26,352 nucleotides of DNA, from the NCBI RefSeq assembly GCF_029762515.1, contig NZ_JARVGN010000001.1:1-26352 (forward strand), read 5' to 3'. The notes under the pieces are model-generated. The model saw nothing but the letters and a program-made list of their open reading frames with translations, had not been told where the DNA came from and did no database searches. Position 1 is the first letter of the stretch. Each line of letters opens with the position of its first letter. The position numbers and the translations under genes were made by a program. The stretch is from Methanocalculus sp. GTDB lineage: Archaea; Halobacteriota; Methanomicrobia; Methanomicrobiales; Methanocorpusculaceae. This document shows, piece by piece, positions 1 through 8,399 of this stretch.

Positions 1-1178
1 ACAATCAGGTGGCAGTCGAGATGGGCGGACTTGATGTCAGCTTCCACCGTAAAGAAGGTGAGAGCGTAGTTAGTCGTGATCAGGAGGGGAGAGTTCCTGT
101 CCGGGTTCCCAAATGACCTGACGCCCGCATCGACCGATACCGGTTTCCGGGGGTCTGTGTAGATGTTGAACCGCCAGATCAGCTGGGGAAGGACGTTCCA
201 TGCCTCCATGCTGTGCATGATGATGAGATCCGCATATCGGGAGATGAGCATCGCGGCCATGTACGTCTCTTTCCACTGCACCGCCTCCTTTGCGAGCTCT
301 TCCCCTGCCCAGGCGGCAATCGGGGTGCCGAGGAGCGGGAAGCCGGTGAGTTCGTCACGGGCGATACATGCCGCCCTCCTGAGCTGCGTGAATGTGTAGA
401 TGGTCTGAGCAAACCCAACATCCGGGAAGGTGCCGGGATCGAGGACAAGATCAGTAATGCCGCATGCTGTCAGGGTCTTGACAAGGCTCCTGAGAAGGGC
501 GATATCGCCAGGTGCGGATGCAACAAGGGGAGCATCATACCGGAGGGCGAGGTCGGCCATCGCCTCCCAGTTCTCCTCTGTTGCTGCATAGATGAGCGGG
601 CGGTGATCACCCGCCTCTGTAAGCCCGGCCTCCATCACCGCCGGATCGAGGGAGCAGAGAATTAAAGGATATGTGGTGGCAGCTACCGCCGTCTTCACCG
701 TCTCCCTGAATACTTCAGGATCGCCGGAGATGGATCGGATTGCGATCCCGTCCAGCCGGAGATCCCGCCCGATGTACTGGTAGGTGAACCCCTCGATTGC
801 TTCGATTCGCTTCAGGATATCTTCCTTCTGCATACTGTCATCGATATCGATGATGACCGGGGTAGGGTTGTGGTAGGTGAAGTCATGCCGGTAGAGGACA
901 TGTTTTCCCCCGATGAGGATCGCATGCTCGCCGGTTCCGATTGTTACCCCCTTCACGGGTGGGGCGAGGAGCTTGCCCAGATCGTGCAGGAGGCTTTCGT
1001 ACTGTTCTGTTGAAAGTGGCGGGCAGTCCGGGATGGTATACTCGCCATTGACCAGTTTTGTTGCGAATGCCATGCAGTTTGCCTCGCCGCATTCGCCGCA
1101 GTTTGTCTTTGGCAGGAGCTTGTAGACATCGATCGGGCTGATCTCCTTGATGCTCTTCTTCGCGTTCTTCGTGGCCAT
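1..1178 (-). CDS. cdhE: ACDS complex gamma subunit, large corrinoid Fe-S subunit (3' partial)
   Basis: Gamma subunit of acetyl-CoA decarbonylase/synthase. With the delta subunit it forms the corrinoid iron-sulfur protein that passes a methyl group between tetrahydrosarcinapterin (or tetrahydromethanopterin) and the A cluster of the beta subunit. The N-terminus carries the expected [4Fe-4S] motif, with cysteines in LLPKTNCGECGEANC followed by a fourth Cys in IPDCPPL. A TIM-barrel-like domain follows. The ATG at 1178 has a strong GGAGGGAGG ribosome binding site and lies 13 nt after the cdhD stop. About 392 codons are visible and the frame is open at the left edge. Archaeal family members are usually about 460-470 residues, so roughly 70 C-terminal residues, including part of the corrinoid-binding region, lie outside the window. 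Last visible gene of the operon. Confidence 0.95.
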   Translation of the reverse strand, partial: MATKNAKKSIKEISPIDVYKLLPKTNCGECGEANCMAFATKLVNGEYTIPDCPPLSTEQYESLLHDLGKLLAPPVKGVTIGTGEHAILIGGKHVLYRHDFTYHNPTPVIIDIDDSMQKEDILKRIEAIEGFTYQYIGRDLRLDGIAIRSISGDPEVFRETVKTAVAATTYPLILCSLDPAVMEAGLTEAGDHRPLIYAATEENWEAMADLALRYDAPLVASAPGDIALLRSLVKTLTACGITDLVLDPGTFPDVGFAQTIYTFTQLRRAACIARDELTGFPLLGTPIAAWAGEELAKEAVQWKETYMAAMLISRYADLIIMHSMEAWNVLPQLIWRFNIYTDPRKPVSVDAGVRSFGNPDRNSPLLITTNYALTFFTVEADIKSAHLDCHLI

Positions 1179-1191
1179 ATCTTCCTCCCTC

Positions 1192-2403
1192 CTAGCACCT
1201 CGTCCTTACCCAGTCGGGTGCCTGCGGAACTGTGATCTCCTGCTGCATCATCCATGATCTGACATCCTGCATCGTCCGGACGGCTGAGGGGTGCATCATC
1301 ATGAAGATATCCACTCCCGCAAGGAGGAGGGTGAGGGAATTGACTGTCTCCCATATCGGCCCCCGGATCTCCTTCGGGCTGTATTCGGGCTCCATCGTCA
1401 TCCATGCCTCCCGTGCCGCCCATGCATTCGTGGATGCTGAGATCGTCGGGTGCTGGAGTTCGGTATCTCCCATCAGTGCGGCATGGCGTGCACGTTCATG
1501 GATGGTGAAGGAGTACTCAAGCCCATACCCGAGTGCAACGGTTGTCAGATCCATCACGATCTCTTCAGGAGGCAGGTACTCATAGAGCCGCCTGTTCAGT
1601 TCTTTTGCACTATTCAGCTCAAGTCCGGTGAAGGCAAGGAGCAGATGGCCGTTATCATGTGCGGCTTTTGCCACCCCTTCAAGGGTCTTTGCCTCGGCCA
1701 TATCGAGGGTGACGGAGTTTAAGAGCAGCCGCTCGCCAGCGGCTCGTTCGGCAACCTCGGTGAAGACGGCGGCATCCTTCTTCGGATCCCCGCATCCGCC
1801 TATAATAAGCGGAACATCGACTGCCTGGAGCACCTCTTCAACGATGTTTGCCGCTTGCTGTGGCGATCGATCCTGGATGAGGGGATCAGTGCTCATCAGG
1901 TGAACCGTTACACAATCAGCGCCGAAGGTGTTCACATTCATCCTCGCCCATTCCGCCGGATCATCCATCACATCCAGAACAGCGGCCTTCAGGGTTTTCG
2001 GCAATGCGACAGCCATGTCAAAGACATCCATTGAGATCGCAGTCCGGTTCTTTGGGGGAAGAGCGGGATTTGAGAATGCGGGTGTAGTCGATCCGCCGAT
2101 AGTGATGGTGCTCCCCCTGCTGCCCCCGTCTTTCTTCGTTGCACCGAGGGTCACCTCACGTATCGAGCCGGGATAACTCTCTACCGCCGGGCTGAAACCC
2201 TCCCGAAACAGCTCGGTCGGCCGTTTCGGCTCTTCCGGCAGGACGAATCCGGGTACGCCGCCGATACCAACCGGGATAAAGAGCTCAAGATCGCCTATCT
2301 CCATCTTGAAGTTCTCAAACTCGACCTGCTCCACCCCCGAGAGGAGCGAGAGCAGCCGTTCTCCGAGCACGGAATCTGCATGAATCTGGTTCTTCTTCGT
2401 CAT
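1192..2403 (-). CDS. cdhD: ACDS complex delta subunit, small corrinoid subunit
   Basis: Delta subunit of acetyl-CoA decarbonylase/synthase (403 aa). It partners the gamma subunit in the corrinoid protein that carries the methyl group of acetyl-CoA. The sequence has the TIM-barrel type core of the family, recognisable in the stretch NTFGADCVTVHLMSTDP, then VDVPLIIGGCGDPKKDA and LLLNSVTLDMAEAKT, and has no Fe-S cysteine cluster, as expected. The ATG overlaps the cdhC stop by an ATGA junction, so translation is probably coupled. In Methanosarcina operons a CooC-like nickel-insertion ATPase gene sits between cdhC and cdhD; it is absent here. The length is slightly shorter than the roughly 430 residues typical of Methanosarcina. 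Confidence 0.95.
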   Translation of the reverse strand: MTKKNQIHADSVLGERLLSLLSGVEQVEFENFKMEIGDLELFIPVGIGGVPGFVLPEEPKRPTELFREGFSPAVESYPGSIREVTLGATKKDGGSRGSTITIGGSTTPAFSNPALPPKNRTAISMDVFDMAVALPKTLKAAVLDVMDDPAEWARMNVNTFGADCVTVHLMSTDPLIQDRSPQQAANIVEEVLQAVDVPLIIGGCGDPKKDAAVFTEVAERAAGERLLLNSVTLDMAEAKTLEGVAKAAHDNGHLLLAFTGLELNSAKELNRRLYEYLPPEEIVMDLTTVALGYGLEYSFTIHERARHAALMGDTELQHPTISASTNAWAAREAWMTMEPEYSPKEIRGPIWETVNSLTLLLAGVDIFMMMHPSAVRTMQDVRSWMMQQEITVPQAPDWVRTRC

Positions 2404-3776
2404 TGCTTCTCCCCCCGTCCGGGTTTTTTAGGCTGCACAGGCTGGATGATCACCTTGTCTGCATAGATCCGGGCATTCTTGAGGAGAATCCTGAACCCTC
2501 CGGTGGTGATCGGGAGTTCGCCTGCGGTGATCACCGCCGTCTCTTCTCCCTCTTCGCCAACCTCAAGCCATCGACTGACAACCGGGTGGCTCTTCCCGGT
2601 CAGGAAGGCTTTCAGCTCATCAATGCTGGTGGCATCTTTCTCGGTTGCGATCGCACCGAAGACAGATTCGGGAATATACTCCTTCAACCGCTCCTTGATC
2701 TCTTCCGGTATCCAGACGACCGCCTCATATCCGCCATCTGCCTGGAGGAACTTCTGTGATCGCATGTACTCGATCGAGATCCCGTGGAACCCGTCGATCT
2801 GGCGGCCACCAGCTGTTGAGTCTGCCATTGTAGAGAAGGGAAGACCGTTTACGGCGAGATCACGGAAACCACGGTGGACGATTCCGTATCCTTCCACTTC
2901 AGGAATATAGAAGGCGATCGCCTCGAAGCAGCCGCAGGAAGTATGGGGATAGCCGAAGCCCGAGTAGAGCTGGATCCGGTCCACTTCACCCATTGATCGC
3001 TTCTGGGCACTCTCATTCACCCCGGTGTACTCGCCTGCCTCCGGGTCGAGACACTCTCCTTTCTCAATCGGGAAGATCGGCCCCTTCGGATCGATCCTGG
3101 CAGCAGCCCGCCCGTCGAACCAGCTGATCGCCCCGCAGTTTGCATACCGTTGTGGGGTGACGACACAGACATGGGTCGGTGCAAAGGACTGGCAGAGTGC
3201 ACATCCATAGAAGACATCTACATCCTCGTCAGAGAGGCCGCGTGCCCGTGCATCCCGTGCCTCATAAATGGCCATTGCTTCGGTGTACAGAGGCCCTATC
3301 TTTTCGGGATCGGTGATGAAACTGATCTGGATCTCCTGTATGATCCGCAGCTCGTTCCTGAAGAGCTCCTGCATCGCCATTCCGATGAACCGGAATGAAT
3401 TGAGCCCTTTCTTAAAGGATTTTTTAGAGAGGCGGATCCAGATATCGTACCGCTGGTTGAGATGCATGAAGCCTTCGATATAGTTCGAGTACTCATGGAT
3501 ACGCCGCTCGATCACCCCTTCCAGGTTCTCCTCAAGTTCAGTCCCTGCGATCTCGATTAAGATCCCAAACGGATGGCTCTTCCCCTCTTCGAGGTCGGGG
3601 ATATCCGGGCCGATGATATGGATGGCCCCGGATTCGATCTCCTCTGCAGGTTTCAGCCTGACGAGCTCGAACTTCTCTGCGACCTTCGGGCCGCCGAGTT
3701 CAAACTGCATGTCGCTCTTTCTGATCCGCTCTCCCTCATGGACAAGCCCGACATCAACAGGAATATCTTCGAACAT
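2400..3776 (-). CDS. cdhC: ACDS complex beta subunit, acetyl-CoA synthase (A cluster)
   Basis: Beta subunit (458 aa), the acetyl-CoA synthase that assembles or cleaves acetyl-CoA at the Ni-Ni-[4Fe-4S] A cluster. The A-cluster ligand region is clear: Cys192 and Cys195 in YGCALCQSF, further cysteines at 204 and 214, and the Cys-Gly-Cys motif at 281-283 in TSCGCFEAI. The protein lacks the N-terminal CO-dehydrogenase-binding domain of bacterial AcsB, as is normal for archaeal CdhC. The start lies 3 nt after the cdhB stop, and the stop overlaps cdhD by ATGA. The C-terminus ends in a lysine/arginine-rich tail (KKPGRGEKQ), commonly seen in the archaeal family. All features fit an active subunit. Confidence 0.97.
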   Translation of the reverse strand: MFEDIPVDVGLVHEGERIRKSDMQFELGGPKVAEKFELVRLKPAEEIESGAIHIIGPDIPDLEEGKSHPFGILIEIAGTELEENLEGVIERRIHEYSNYIEGFMHLNQRYDIWIRLSKKSFKKGLNSFRFIGMAMQELFRNELRIIQEIQISFITDPEKIGPLYTEAMAIYEARDARARGLSDEDVDVFYGCALCQSFAPTHVCVVTPQRYANCGAISWFDGRAAARIDPKGPIFPIEKGECLDPEAGEYTGVNESAQKRSMGEVDRIQLYSGFGYPHTSCGCFEAIAFYIPEVEGYGIVHRGFRDLAVNGLPFSTMADSTAGGRQIDGFHGISIEYMRSQKFLQADGGYEAVVWIPEEIKERLKEYIPESVFGAIATEKDATSIDELKAFLTGKSHPVVSRWLEVGEEGEETAVITAGELPITTGGFRILLKNARIYADKVIIQPVQPKKPGRGEKQ

Positions 3777-3779
3777 CGC

Positions 3780-4316
3780 TTAGTCCTCCCTTTTCCCGAG
3801 GATTGCTTCAAGGTTCATGATCCAGCTTTTTATTGAGATATTTGAGAATGACCACCTGGCATTTGGCTGGTAGACATTGTCAAGGCTGATCGTCTTCAGG
3901 TTCGGGGCGAAATTCTTCAGCCCCGAGAGGATCGTCCATCCCATCTGATAGGGGAGGCCGACGAAGAGTGCAAGGTCATGCGGCCCTTTCCCATCCACGC
4001 CCTGCCATTTTGGATCAGTGAGCCGGTTTCCTATATCGACAGCGGGCATCACCGCATCCGGGGTGAAACCCCGTTTCAGGAACTCGTTGTTTGTATTGCC
4101 GGTTGCGACTACCTGAATTTTGCATCGTTTTGCCATTGCAATGACATAATCGATCAGTTTCTTCTCTTCAAGATCGATCTCGGCGGCAATGCTCCCGACG
4201 ACGAATACCGGCCGTTTTGCCTGCCTGATCATCGCATCCGCAATCTCCGGCTTTGTGATCAGGGAGGCTTTCTTCGGGCCGGCCACCTCGGCGGTCAGCC
4301 AGGCTTCCTGGCTCAT
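3780..4316 (-). CDS. cdhB: ACDS complex epsilon subunit
   Basis: Epsilon subunit (178 aa) of the CO dehydrogenase component of acetyl-CoA decarbonylase/synthase. It binds the alpha subunit in the alpha2-epsilon2 subcomplex and has a Rossmann-like fold related to thiamine-enzyme middle domains; a role in electron transfer to FAD has been proposed for the family. In the sequence, RPVFVVGSIAAEID is the first beta-loop-alpha unit, followed by CKIQVVATGNTNNEFLKRG and LALFVGLPYQMGW. The length fits the family at about 170 residues. It overlaps the end of cdhA by 4 nt (ATGA) and ends 3 nt before cdhC, so it is in the same transcript. Confidence 0.95.
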   Translation of the reverse strand: MSQEAWLTAEVAGPKKASLITKPEIADAMIRQAKRPVFVVGSIAAEIDLEEKKLIDYVIAMAKRCKIQVVATGNTNNEFLKRGFTPDAVMPAVDIGNRLTDPKWQGVDGKGPHDLALFVGLPYQMGWTILSGLKNFAPNLKTISLDNVYQPNARWSFSNISIKSWIMNLEAILGKRED

Positions 4317-6661
4317 GGGGCGGCCTCCTTCTTTGGAATGAGAGTGGGATCGGGGATCACCGTCTCCTTCCAGTCCTTCTCTTTGAGGATGGCGACGATA
4401 TCCTCCTTCATGGTGATCGGGATATCCGCTTCCATCCTGACGAACCGATGGATGTCTGTCGGCATCGATCCGAGGAGCCTGCGGTGGAGATCGATATAAT
4501 GTGTCAGCTTCAGCGCCCGTCCGCGTGAGGTATCATTTGGCCGCATGGAGAGCTTGGCGATCATCACCATCGCCTCCTCCTTCGTCTCGACGGCAATGAA
4601 GAGGTGTTCTGGGACCGGTCCCACATACACCTTCTCGCCGGTCCGTGTATCATTGACATACCAGTCTTCATCATGGTCTGATCGTCCGAGGAGCATCCTC
4701 CGGTACTTCGTGCCATGAGGCCCGACGATCACAGGTATCCCGAGCCGCCAGAACCCTGCTGCAATCGATGCGGCTTTCTGTGACATCGCACCCCAGGCAA
4801 CCCCGACGGCACCGACCCGGTTATAGACGTAATCTGCGATCTCCGCATAGTTGCCGCGGAGGTTCCTGCGGGCGAAGATGCTCGCAATCTTGACGGCTGC
4901 ACCTGAGATATGGGCATTCGAGACACAGGAGCCGACATTCACAATTGCCCCTGCTTCGAAATTACCTGAATATACCTCATAGGGTGATTTTCCATCTTCA
5001 TCCCGGTGCATGCCGATCGTCATGGCGGCACAGCCGGAGGTGCAGACGATGAAACGCCGGTTTGCAAATTCTATCGCCATCTCGGCAAGCTCATTACCGC
5101 CTTTTGGATAGTTTGCACACCCGACGAATGCGACGATCCCCGGGATCTCGCCGAGGACGATCGGTCCGCCGACCTGCCGGATCTCGATATCCTGGATCGC
5201 ACCCCGACCTGCCCGGAGCTTGAAGGATTCATTTCTGAGAGTATCTTCCCCTGCTGCTACGATTAACGAGTGGATCGGGATCCCCTGGGGGCATGCTGAT
5301 TCACACCTGATACACCCGACACATGATTCATATATCTCCTGAAGCATCTCGGGCTCCTCCCGCGAAAAGGCCTTTATCGCATCGGGGATATGCATGTCAT
5401 TTGGGCAGGCACGGCGGCATTCCCTGCACTGGGTGCATTCCTTTGCCATCTCCATCGCTTCGTCATGTGAGAGGAATATGCCCTTCTTTTCCTTCTTCCG
5501 CTTCGGAGCTATCTGCATCGCAGTCCTGACGGCAACAACCCCGACTTTTTCAGGGTTGAGGATTAAGGCGCCCTCGATCGTTCCGCTCACAAGGTCCCCG
5601 ATGATCTCTTCAGGGGGGTCTCCCGTTCTGTCAGTGAGTCCGAGGCAGTTCTTCTCGCTTGTTGCGATCACCGGGATCTTCAGGGCACGTGCCTCATCCA
5701 GCACATCAGTCCTGATACATTGCTCGTCAACGACGATGATATCGGGAATGCCACTCCTGATATACCGGATCTGCCAGGATATCGGGCCGATGATCTTTGC
5801 CTTCGGTGAGTACCGGGTCATATCAATCCCGGTGCAGCAGATCCCGGTCACCTCGATATCGCCGGTCAGCTCGTTATCCTGCATATAGTCCATGATCTCA
5901 ACAGATGGGGGAACATTATGGCCGATGACCAGAATTACCGGTTTTTTGGTGTCAACCGAACCAAACCCTATATCGACAAGGGGTGCATTCGGATCGGCTT
6001 TGGGGAGATCATATGCGGAGATCTGGGCAATATCCGCAACCTCCATTGAGAGATGGTCGATCATGCCGGTGTGCATGACTTTTGATTCCAGGTCGAAGGG
6101 GTTGCCCTCCTGCCCGGTATGGGTGCATGCGAGGAGCGAGGTGATCTGCTGCTCCGAGTAATCGAGCACCGTCTCCAGATCGCCAAGCGTCTCCGGCATC
6201 ATGCCGCAGACGAGGCGGGTGATCGGCGCTTCAACCTTGATATTCAGGCCGCCCGGATCGAGGCGGGTATCTGCACCAAACTCCTCGATCAGGTGGGTGA
6301 CCAGCTCACGGGCATGGCTTGTATGGGTTGCTGCTCCGATACAGGCGGCAAGGAGGACGATTCTGGACTGCTGTCCCGGCATCGTGATGCCGCACGCTCC
6401 CTTCTTGTCTCCTGTCAGGTCGCATTTGCCGTAGGTACAGAGGCAGCAGAGATCACAGAATGGGAGGTAAAATGGCTTGTATCGGTTCAGGAGGGTCAGA
6501 TCCCAGTTCCTGAGGGTGGACATCGACGGAAACGGCGTCGGTCCCTGCGGTTCATCCCAGGTCTCCTGTGCGAGCCTGCCAACAGAAAACCTGAGATCTT
6601 TGATATTCCCTATCTCGGTCTCGATCTCCTTAATACTGATATTGATCTCTTTTGTGCCCAT
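4313..6661 (-). CDS. cdhA: ACDS complex alpha subunit, Ni-Fe CO dehydrogenase
   Basis: Alpha subunit, which interconverts CO and CO2 at the Ni-Fe-S C cluster. The residue numbers here count from an alternative ATG at 6673 (786 aa). Cysteines 73-94 (FCDLCCLCTYGKC...GACG) supply the B and D clusters. Two ferredoxin motifs, CTQCRECRRACP (413-423) and CVGCIRCESACP (451-461), are the E/F clusters found only in the archaeal enzyme. His252 (GHNV), Cys280, Cys519, Cys548 and Cys583 (GSCVSN) fit C-cluster ligand positions. I prefer the ATG at 6661 because a GGTGGT ribosome-binding-like sequence precedes it by 4 nt, while none precedes 6673. It is the first gene of the operon and overlaps cdhB by ATGA. 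No disabling change is visible. Confidence 0.96.
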   Translation of the reverse strand: MGTKEINISIKEIETEIGNIKDLRFSVGRLAQETWDEPQGPTPFPSMSTLRNWDLTLLNRYKPFYLPFCDLCCLCTYGKCDLTGDKKGACGITMPGQQSRIVLLAACIGAATHTSHARELVTHLIEEFGADTRLDPGGLNIKVEAPITRLVCGMMPETLGDLETVLDYSEQQITSLLACTHTGQEGNPFDLESKVMHTGMIDHLSMEVADIAQISAYDLPKADPNAPLVDIGFGSVDTKKPVILVIGHNVPPSVEIMDYMQDNELTGDIEVTGICCTGIDMTRYSPKAKIIGPISWQIRYIRSGIPDIIVVDEQCIRTDVLDEARALKIPVIATSEKNCLGLTDRTGDPPEEIIGDLVSGTIEGALILNPEKVGVVAVRTAMQIAPKRKKEKKGIFLSHDEAMEMAKECTQCRECRRACPNDMHIPDAIKAFSREEPEMLQEIYESCVGCIRCESACPQGIPIHSLIVAAGEDTLRNESFKLRAGRGAIQDIEIRQVGGPIVLGEIPGIVAFVGCANYPKGGNELAEMAIEFANRRFIVCTSGCAAMTIGMHRDEDGKSPYEVYSGNFEAGAIVNVGSCVSNAHISGAAVKIASIFARRNLRGNYAEIADYVYNRVGAVGVAWGAMSQKAASIAAGFWRLGIPVIVGPHGTKYRRMLLGRSDHDEDWYVNDTRTGEKVYVGPVPEHLFIAVETKEEAMVMIAKLSMRPNDTSRGRALKLTHYIDLHRRLLGSMPTDIHRFVRMEADIPITMKEDIVAILKEKDWKETVIPDPTLIPKKEAAP

Positions 6662-6688
6662 TGCTACCACCATCTGTTTCTATTGAAC

Positions 6689-6731
6689 AGGGTTCATCCA
6701 CCACAATTCTGGTACATGTTGTGTGAACCCT
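6689..6731 (-). promoter_or_regulatory. Inverted repeat in the cdhA mRNA leader region
   Basis: Two perfect 8-bp arms, AGGGTTCA at 6689-6696 and TGAACCCT at 6724-6731, flank a second inner pair, CACAA (6702-6706) and TTGTG (6719-6723). On the minus strand this would fold into a two-part hairpin ending 16-28 nt before the cdhA start. It could be an mRNA element or a protein-binding operator. The function is inferred from position only. Confidence 0.45.
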
Positions 6732-6760
6732 CTATATCAGTGATTCAATCCTTTATGGGG

Positions 6761-6769
6761 CTAAAATAG
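6761..6769 (-). promoter_or_regulatory. Candidate TATA box for the cdh operon
   Basis: The minus strand reads CTATTTTAG here. An archaeal TATA box at this place would start transcription near 6739 and give a leader of about 65-80 nt containing the inverted repeat at 6689-6731. A second weaker candidate, GATATAG near 6732-6739, would start inside that repeat. The rest of 6674-6890 has no gene. Confidence 0.3.
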
Positions 6770-6890
6770 TTTCTATCGGAGTCATTGGTTGGAGCAGGGG
6801 AGAGTGCATACATAATCCGGCAGAACAGCTGCCCGGAAGATGAGGTGAAAAGGGTCGGAATCGTAGTATCCGGTCACCTCAGTATCCGGA

Positions 6891-7769
6891 TCAGTCAAGG
6901 AGGTTTGGGATCTCCTGCAGCTCCAGGTGCCCGGCGATCGTCCGGGCGATCAGGGGACCGGGAACCTGTCCCTGGAGGCTGAGGGTTGCGATGGTGCGAT
7001 CGGCGATTGCTGCCGGATCGGTCGCTCCCTCAGCAACAGATGAAAGCACTGTCGCATGCACCCTCTGGATGGCAGCAAGCCCGATATCCATTCTGAGATA
7101 GGCATCCGATCCCTCGGCAGGAAGATCCCATGAAGAAAAGAGGATATTCACTCCTTCGAGTTCGCGGAGACGTTTGATGGATGTAACTGATGCTTCTGGA
7201 TCGTCATAGATTGGGAATCCGCCCTGCACAGGTATGGAATCGCCTGAGAAGAGGATGCCGGTATCCTCCATGAAGAGCGAGATTGATCCCGGCGAGTGGC
7301 CCGGCGTATGGATCACCGTCAGCTCCGTCATGGCGTCTCCGGATGTATCCGGGGTGATTCTGTCCCCATCTTTAAGTTCCCGGTCAATGGTGATGGGTCC
7401 GCTGATCAGCGACTCGAAGCCAGGCACCTGCCGCTCCCTGTTCTGGAGATCAAGATCCTCTATCCAGGCACGATCCGCTGGATGTGCCGCGATTGTGCAG
7501 CCTGTTGCCCGCTGTATTGCCCATGCCCCTCCGATATGGTCCGGGTGGGCATGGGTCAGAATGATCCGCCCGATCTCTTGAGGGTCGCGGCCGGCTGCCC
7601 GGATCGCCTCAAAGATCTCGGTTCCGCATCCGGCAACCCCCGAGTCGATCAGGGTGATCGTCTCCCCAAAGATCAGATAACAGTAGACGAACCGATCAAG
7701 TGTCACGCCGGGGGCGATCGGGATCGTAAAATTCAGCTTCAGTGCCTGGACAGAGGGTGCGATTGCCAT
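6891..7769 (-). CDS. MBL-fold metallo-hydrolase (glyoxalase II-like)
   Basis: A 292-residue metallo-beta-lactamase-fold protein, probably a soluble hydrolase binding two metal ions. The HxHxDH signature is present as THAHPDHIGG (His73, His75, Asp77, His78), followed by His158 in TPGHSPGS and Asp177 in FSGDSI, so the usual dinuclear zinc or iron site looks complete. The C-terminal 100 residues form the helical extension seen in hydroxyacylglutathione-hydrolase-like members. The substrate cannot be told from sequence. The start has a GGAG 5 nt before the ATG and a good TATA box upstream. It is not part of the cdh operon: 217 nt with the cdh promoter lie between them. Confidence 0.85.
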   Translation of the reverse strand: MAIAPSVQALKLNFTIPIAPGVTLDRFVYCYLIFGETITLIDSGVAGCGTEIFEAIRAAGRDPQEIGRIILTHAHPDHIGGAWAIQRATGCTIAAHPADRAWIEDLDLQNRERQVPGFESLISGPITIDRELKDGDRITPDTSGDAMTELTVIHTPGHSPGSISLFMEDTGILFSGDSIPVQGGFPIYDDPEASVTSIKRLRELEGVNILFSSWDLPAEGSDAYLRMDIGLAAIQRVHATVLSSVAEGATDPAAIADRTIATLSLQGQVPGPLIARTIAGHLELQEIPNLLD

Positions 7770-7803
7770 AAGATCTCCTATGAAGGGTATAGGAAAGAAG
7801 GAG

Positions 7804-7813
7804 GTATAAAAAG
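7804..7813 (-). promoter_or_regulatory. TATA box of the MBL-fold hydrolase gene
   Basis: The minus strand reads CTTTTTATAC, about 35-44 nt before the ATG at 7769. Transcription would start near 7782 and leave a short leader carrying the GGAG ribosome binding site. The rest of 7770-7904 contains a run of nine C at 7850-7858 and no gene. Confidence 0.45.
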
Positions 7814-7904
7814 TACTGGTAAAAAGGACTGTAAATACTGGTGTGGCAGCCCCCCCCCTCTTCCACGTTGTCTGCTGAAATCCTATCTGCCCGGAACCAT
7901 GAGC

Positions 7905-8336
7905 TCAGAAGGTTACCCGTGGAGCCTCTGCTTCCCGCATATTGTATTCCATCGTCCAGAAGTACGCCTCGCCATGAGCGATCCTGAAGACGACAAGTTT
8001 TGGATCCGTTGCACCGGTGACCCCGATATCAAGCAGCCAGGGGCGGTCGCTGAGCAGCTTTTTCCTGAGGGTGATATCGCTCACCGGCTCCATTAAACCT
8101 GCCACCCGCATCATCTTTCCGGCACCGTCACCGGGAGCAAAGAAGCAGAGTTCGACTTTGGAGTTCTTCGTGAGCTGTTTCCAGACATTCTTCCCAATAC
8201 CGGTATGGTAGTAGAATCCTGTCTCATCGGCAAACCACATGGCAAATGCCCGGACCCGTGGCTGATCGCCGTCCATGGTGGCGATATAGGTCACCGGGTT
8301 CTCATTTGCAAATTTCACGCATTCGGAAAAGTCCAT
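7905..8336 (-). CDS. Pyridoxamine 5'-phosphate oxidase-family (FMN-binding split-barrel) protein
   Basis: A 143-residue single-domain protein of the PPOX / FMN-binding split-barrel class. It opens with MDFSECVKFANENPVTYIAT, typical of the first helix and strand, then the FMN-contact strand pattern RVRAFAMWFADETGFYYHTG, and the dimer-interface segment KVELCFFAPG. Such small archaeal members usually bind FMN or F420 and have unknown substrates; pyridoxal synthesis is unlikely, since the PLP-contact C-terminal motif of true PdxH is missing. A GAGG lies about 7 nt before the ATG. It is transcribed alone or with the following same-strand hydrolase gene 135 nt downstream, although that gene has its own TATA box. 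Confidence 0.8.
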   Translation of the reverse strand: MDFSECVKFANENPVTYIATMDGDQPRVRAFAMWFADETGFYYHTGIGKNVWKQLTKNSKVELCFFAPGDGAGKMMRVAGLMEPVSDITLRKKLLSDRPWLLDIGVTGATDPKLVVFRIAHGEAYFWTMEYNMREAEAPRVTF

Positions 8337-8399
8337 TCTGGTTCCTCATAACTCCATTCGGGAAGGAGAAGGATAAATATTGCGGGGGGAGTTGGGGTG

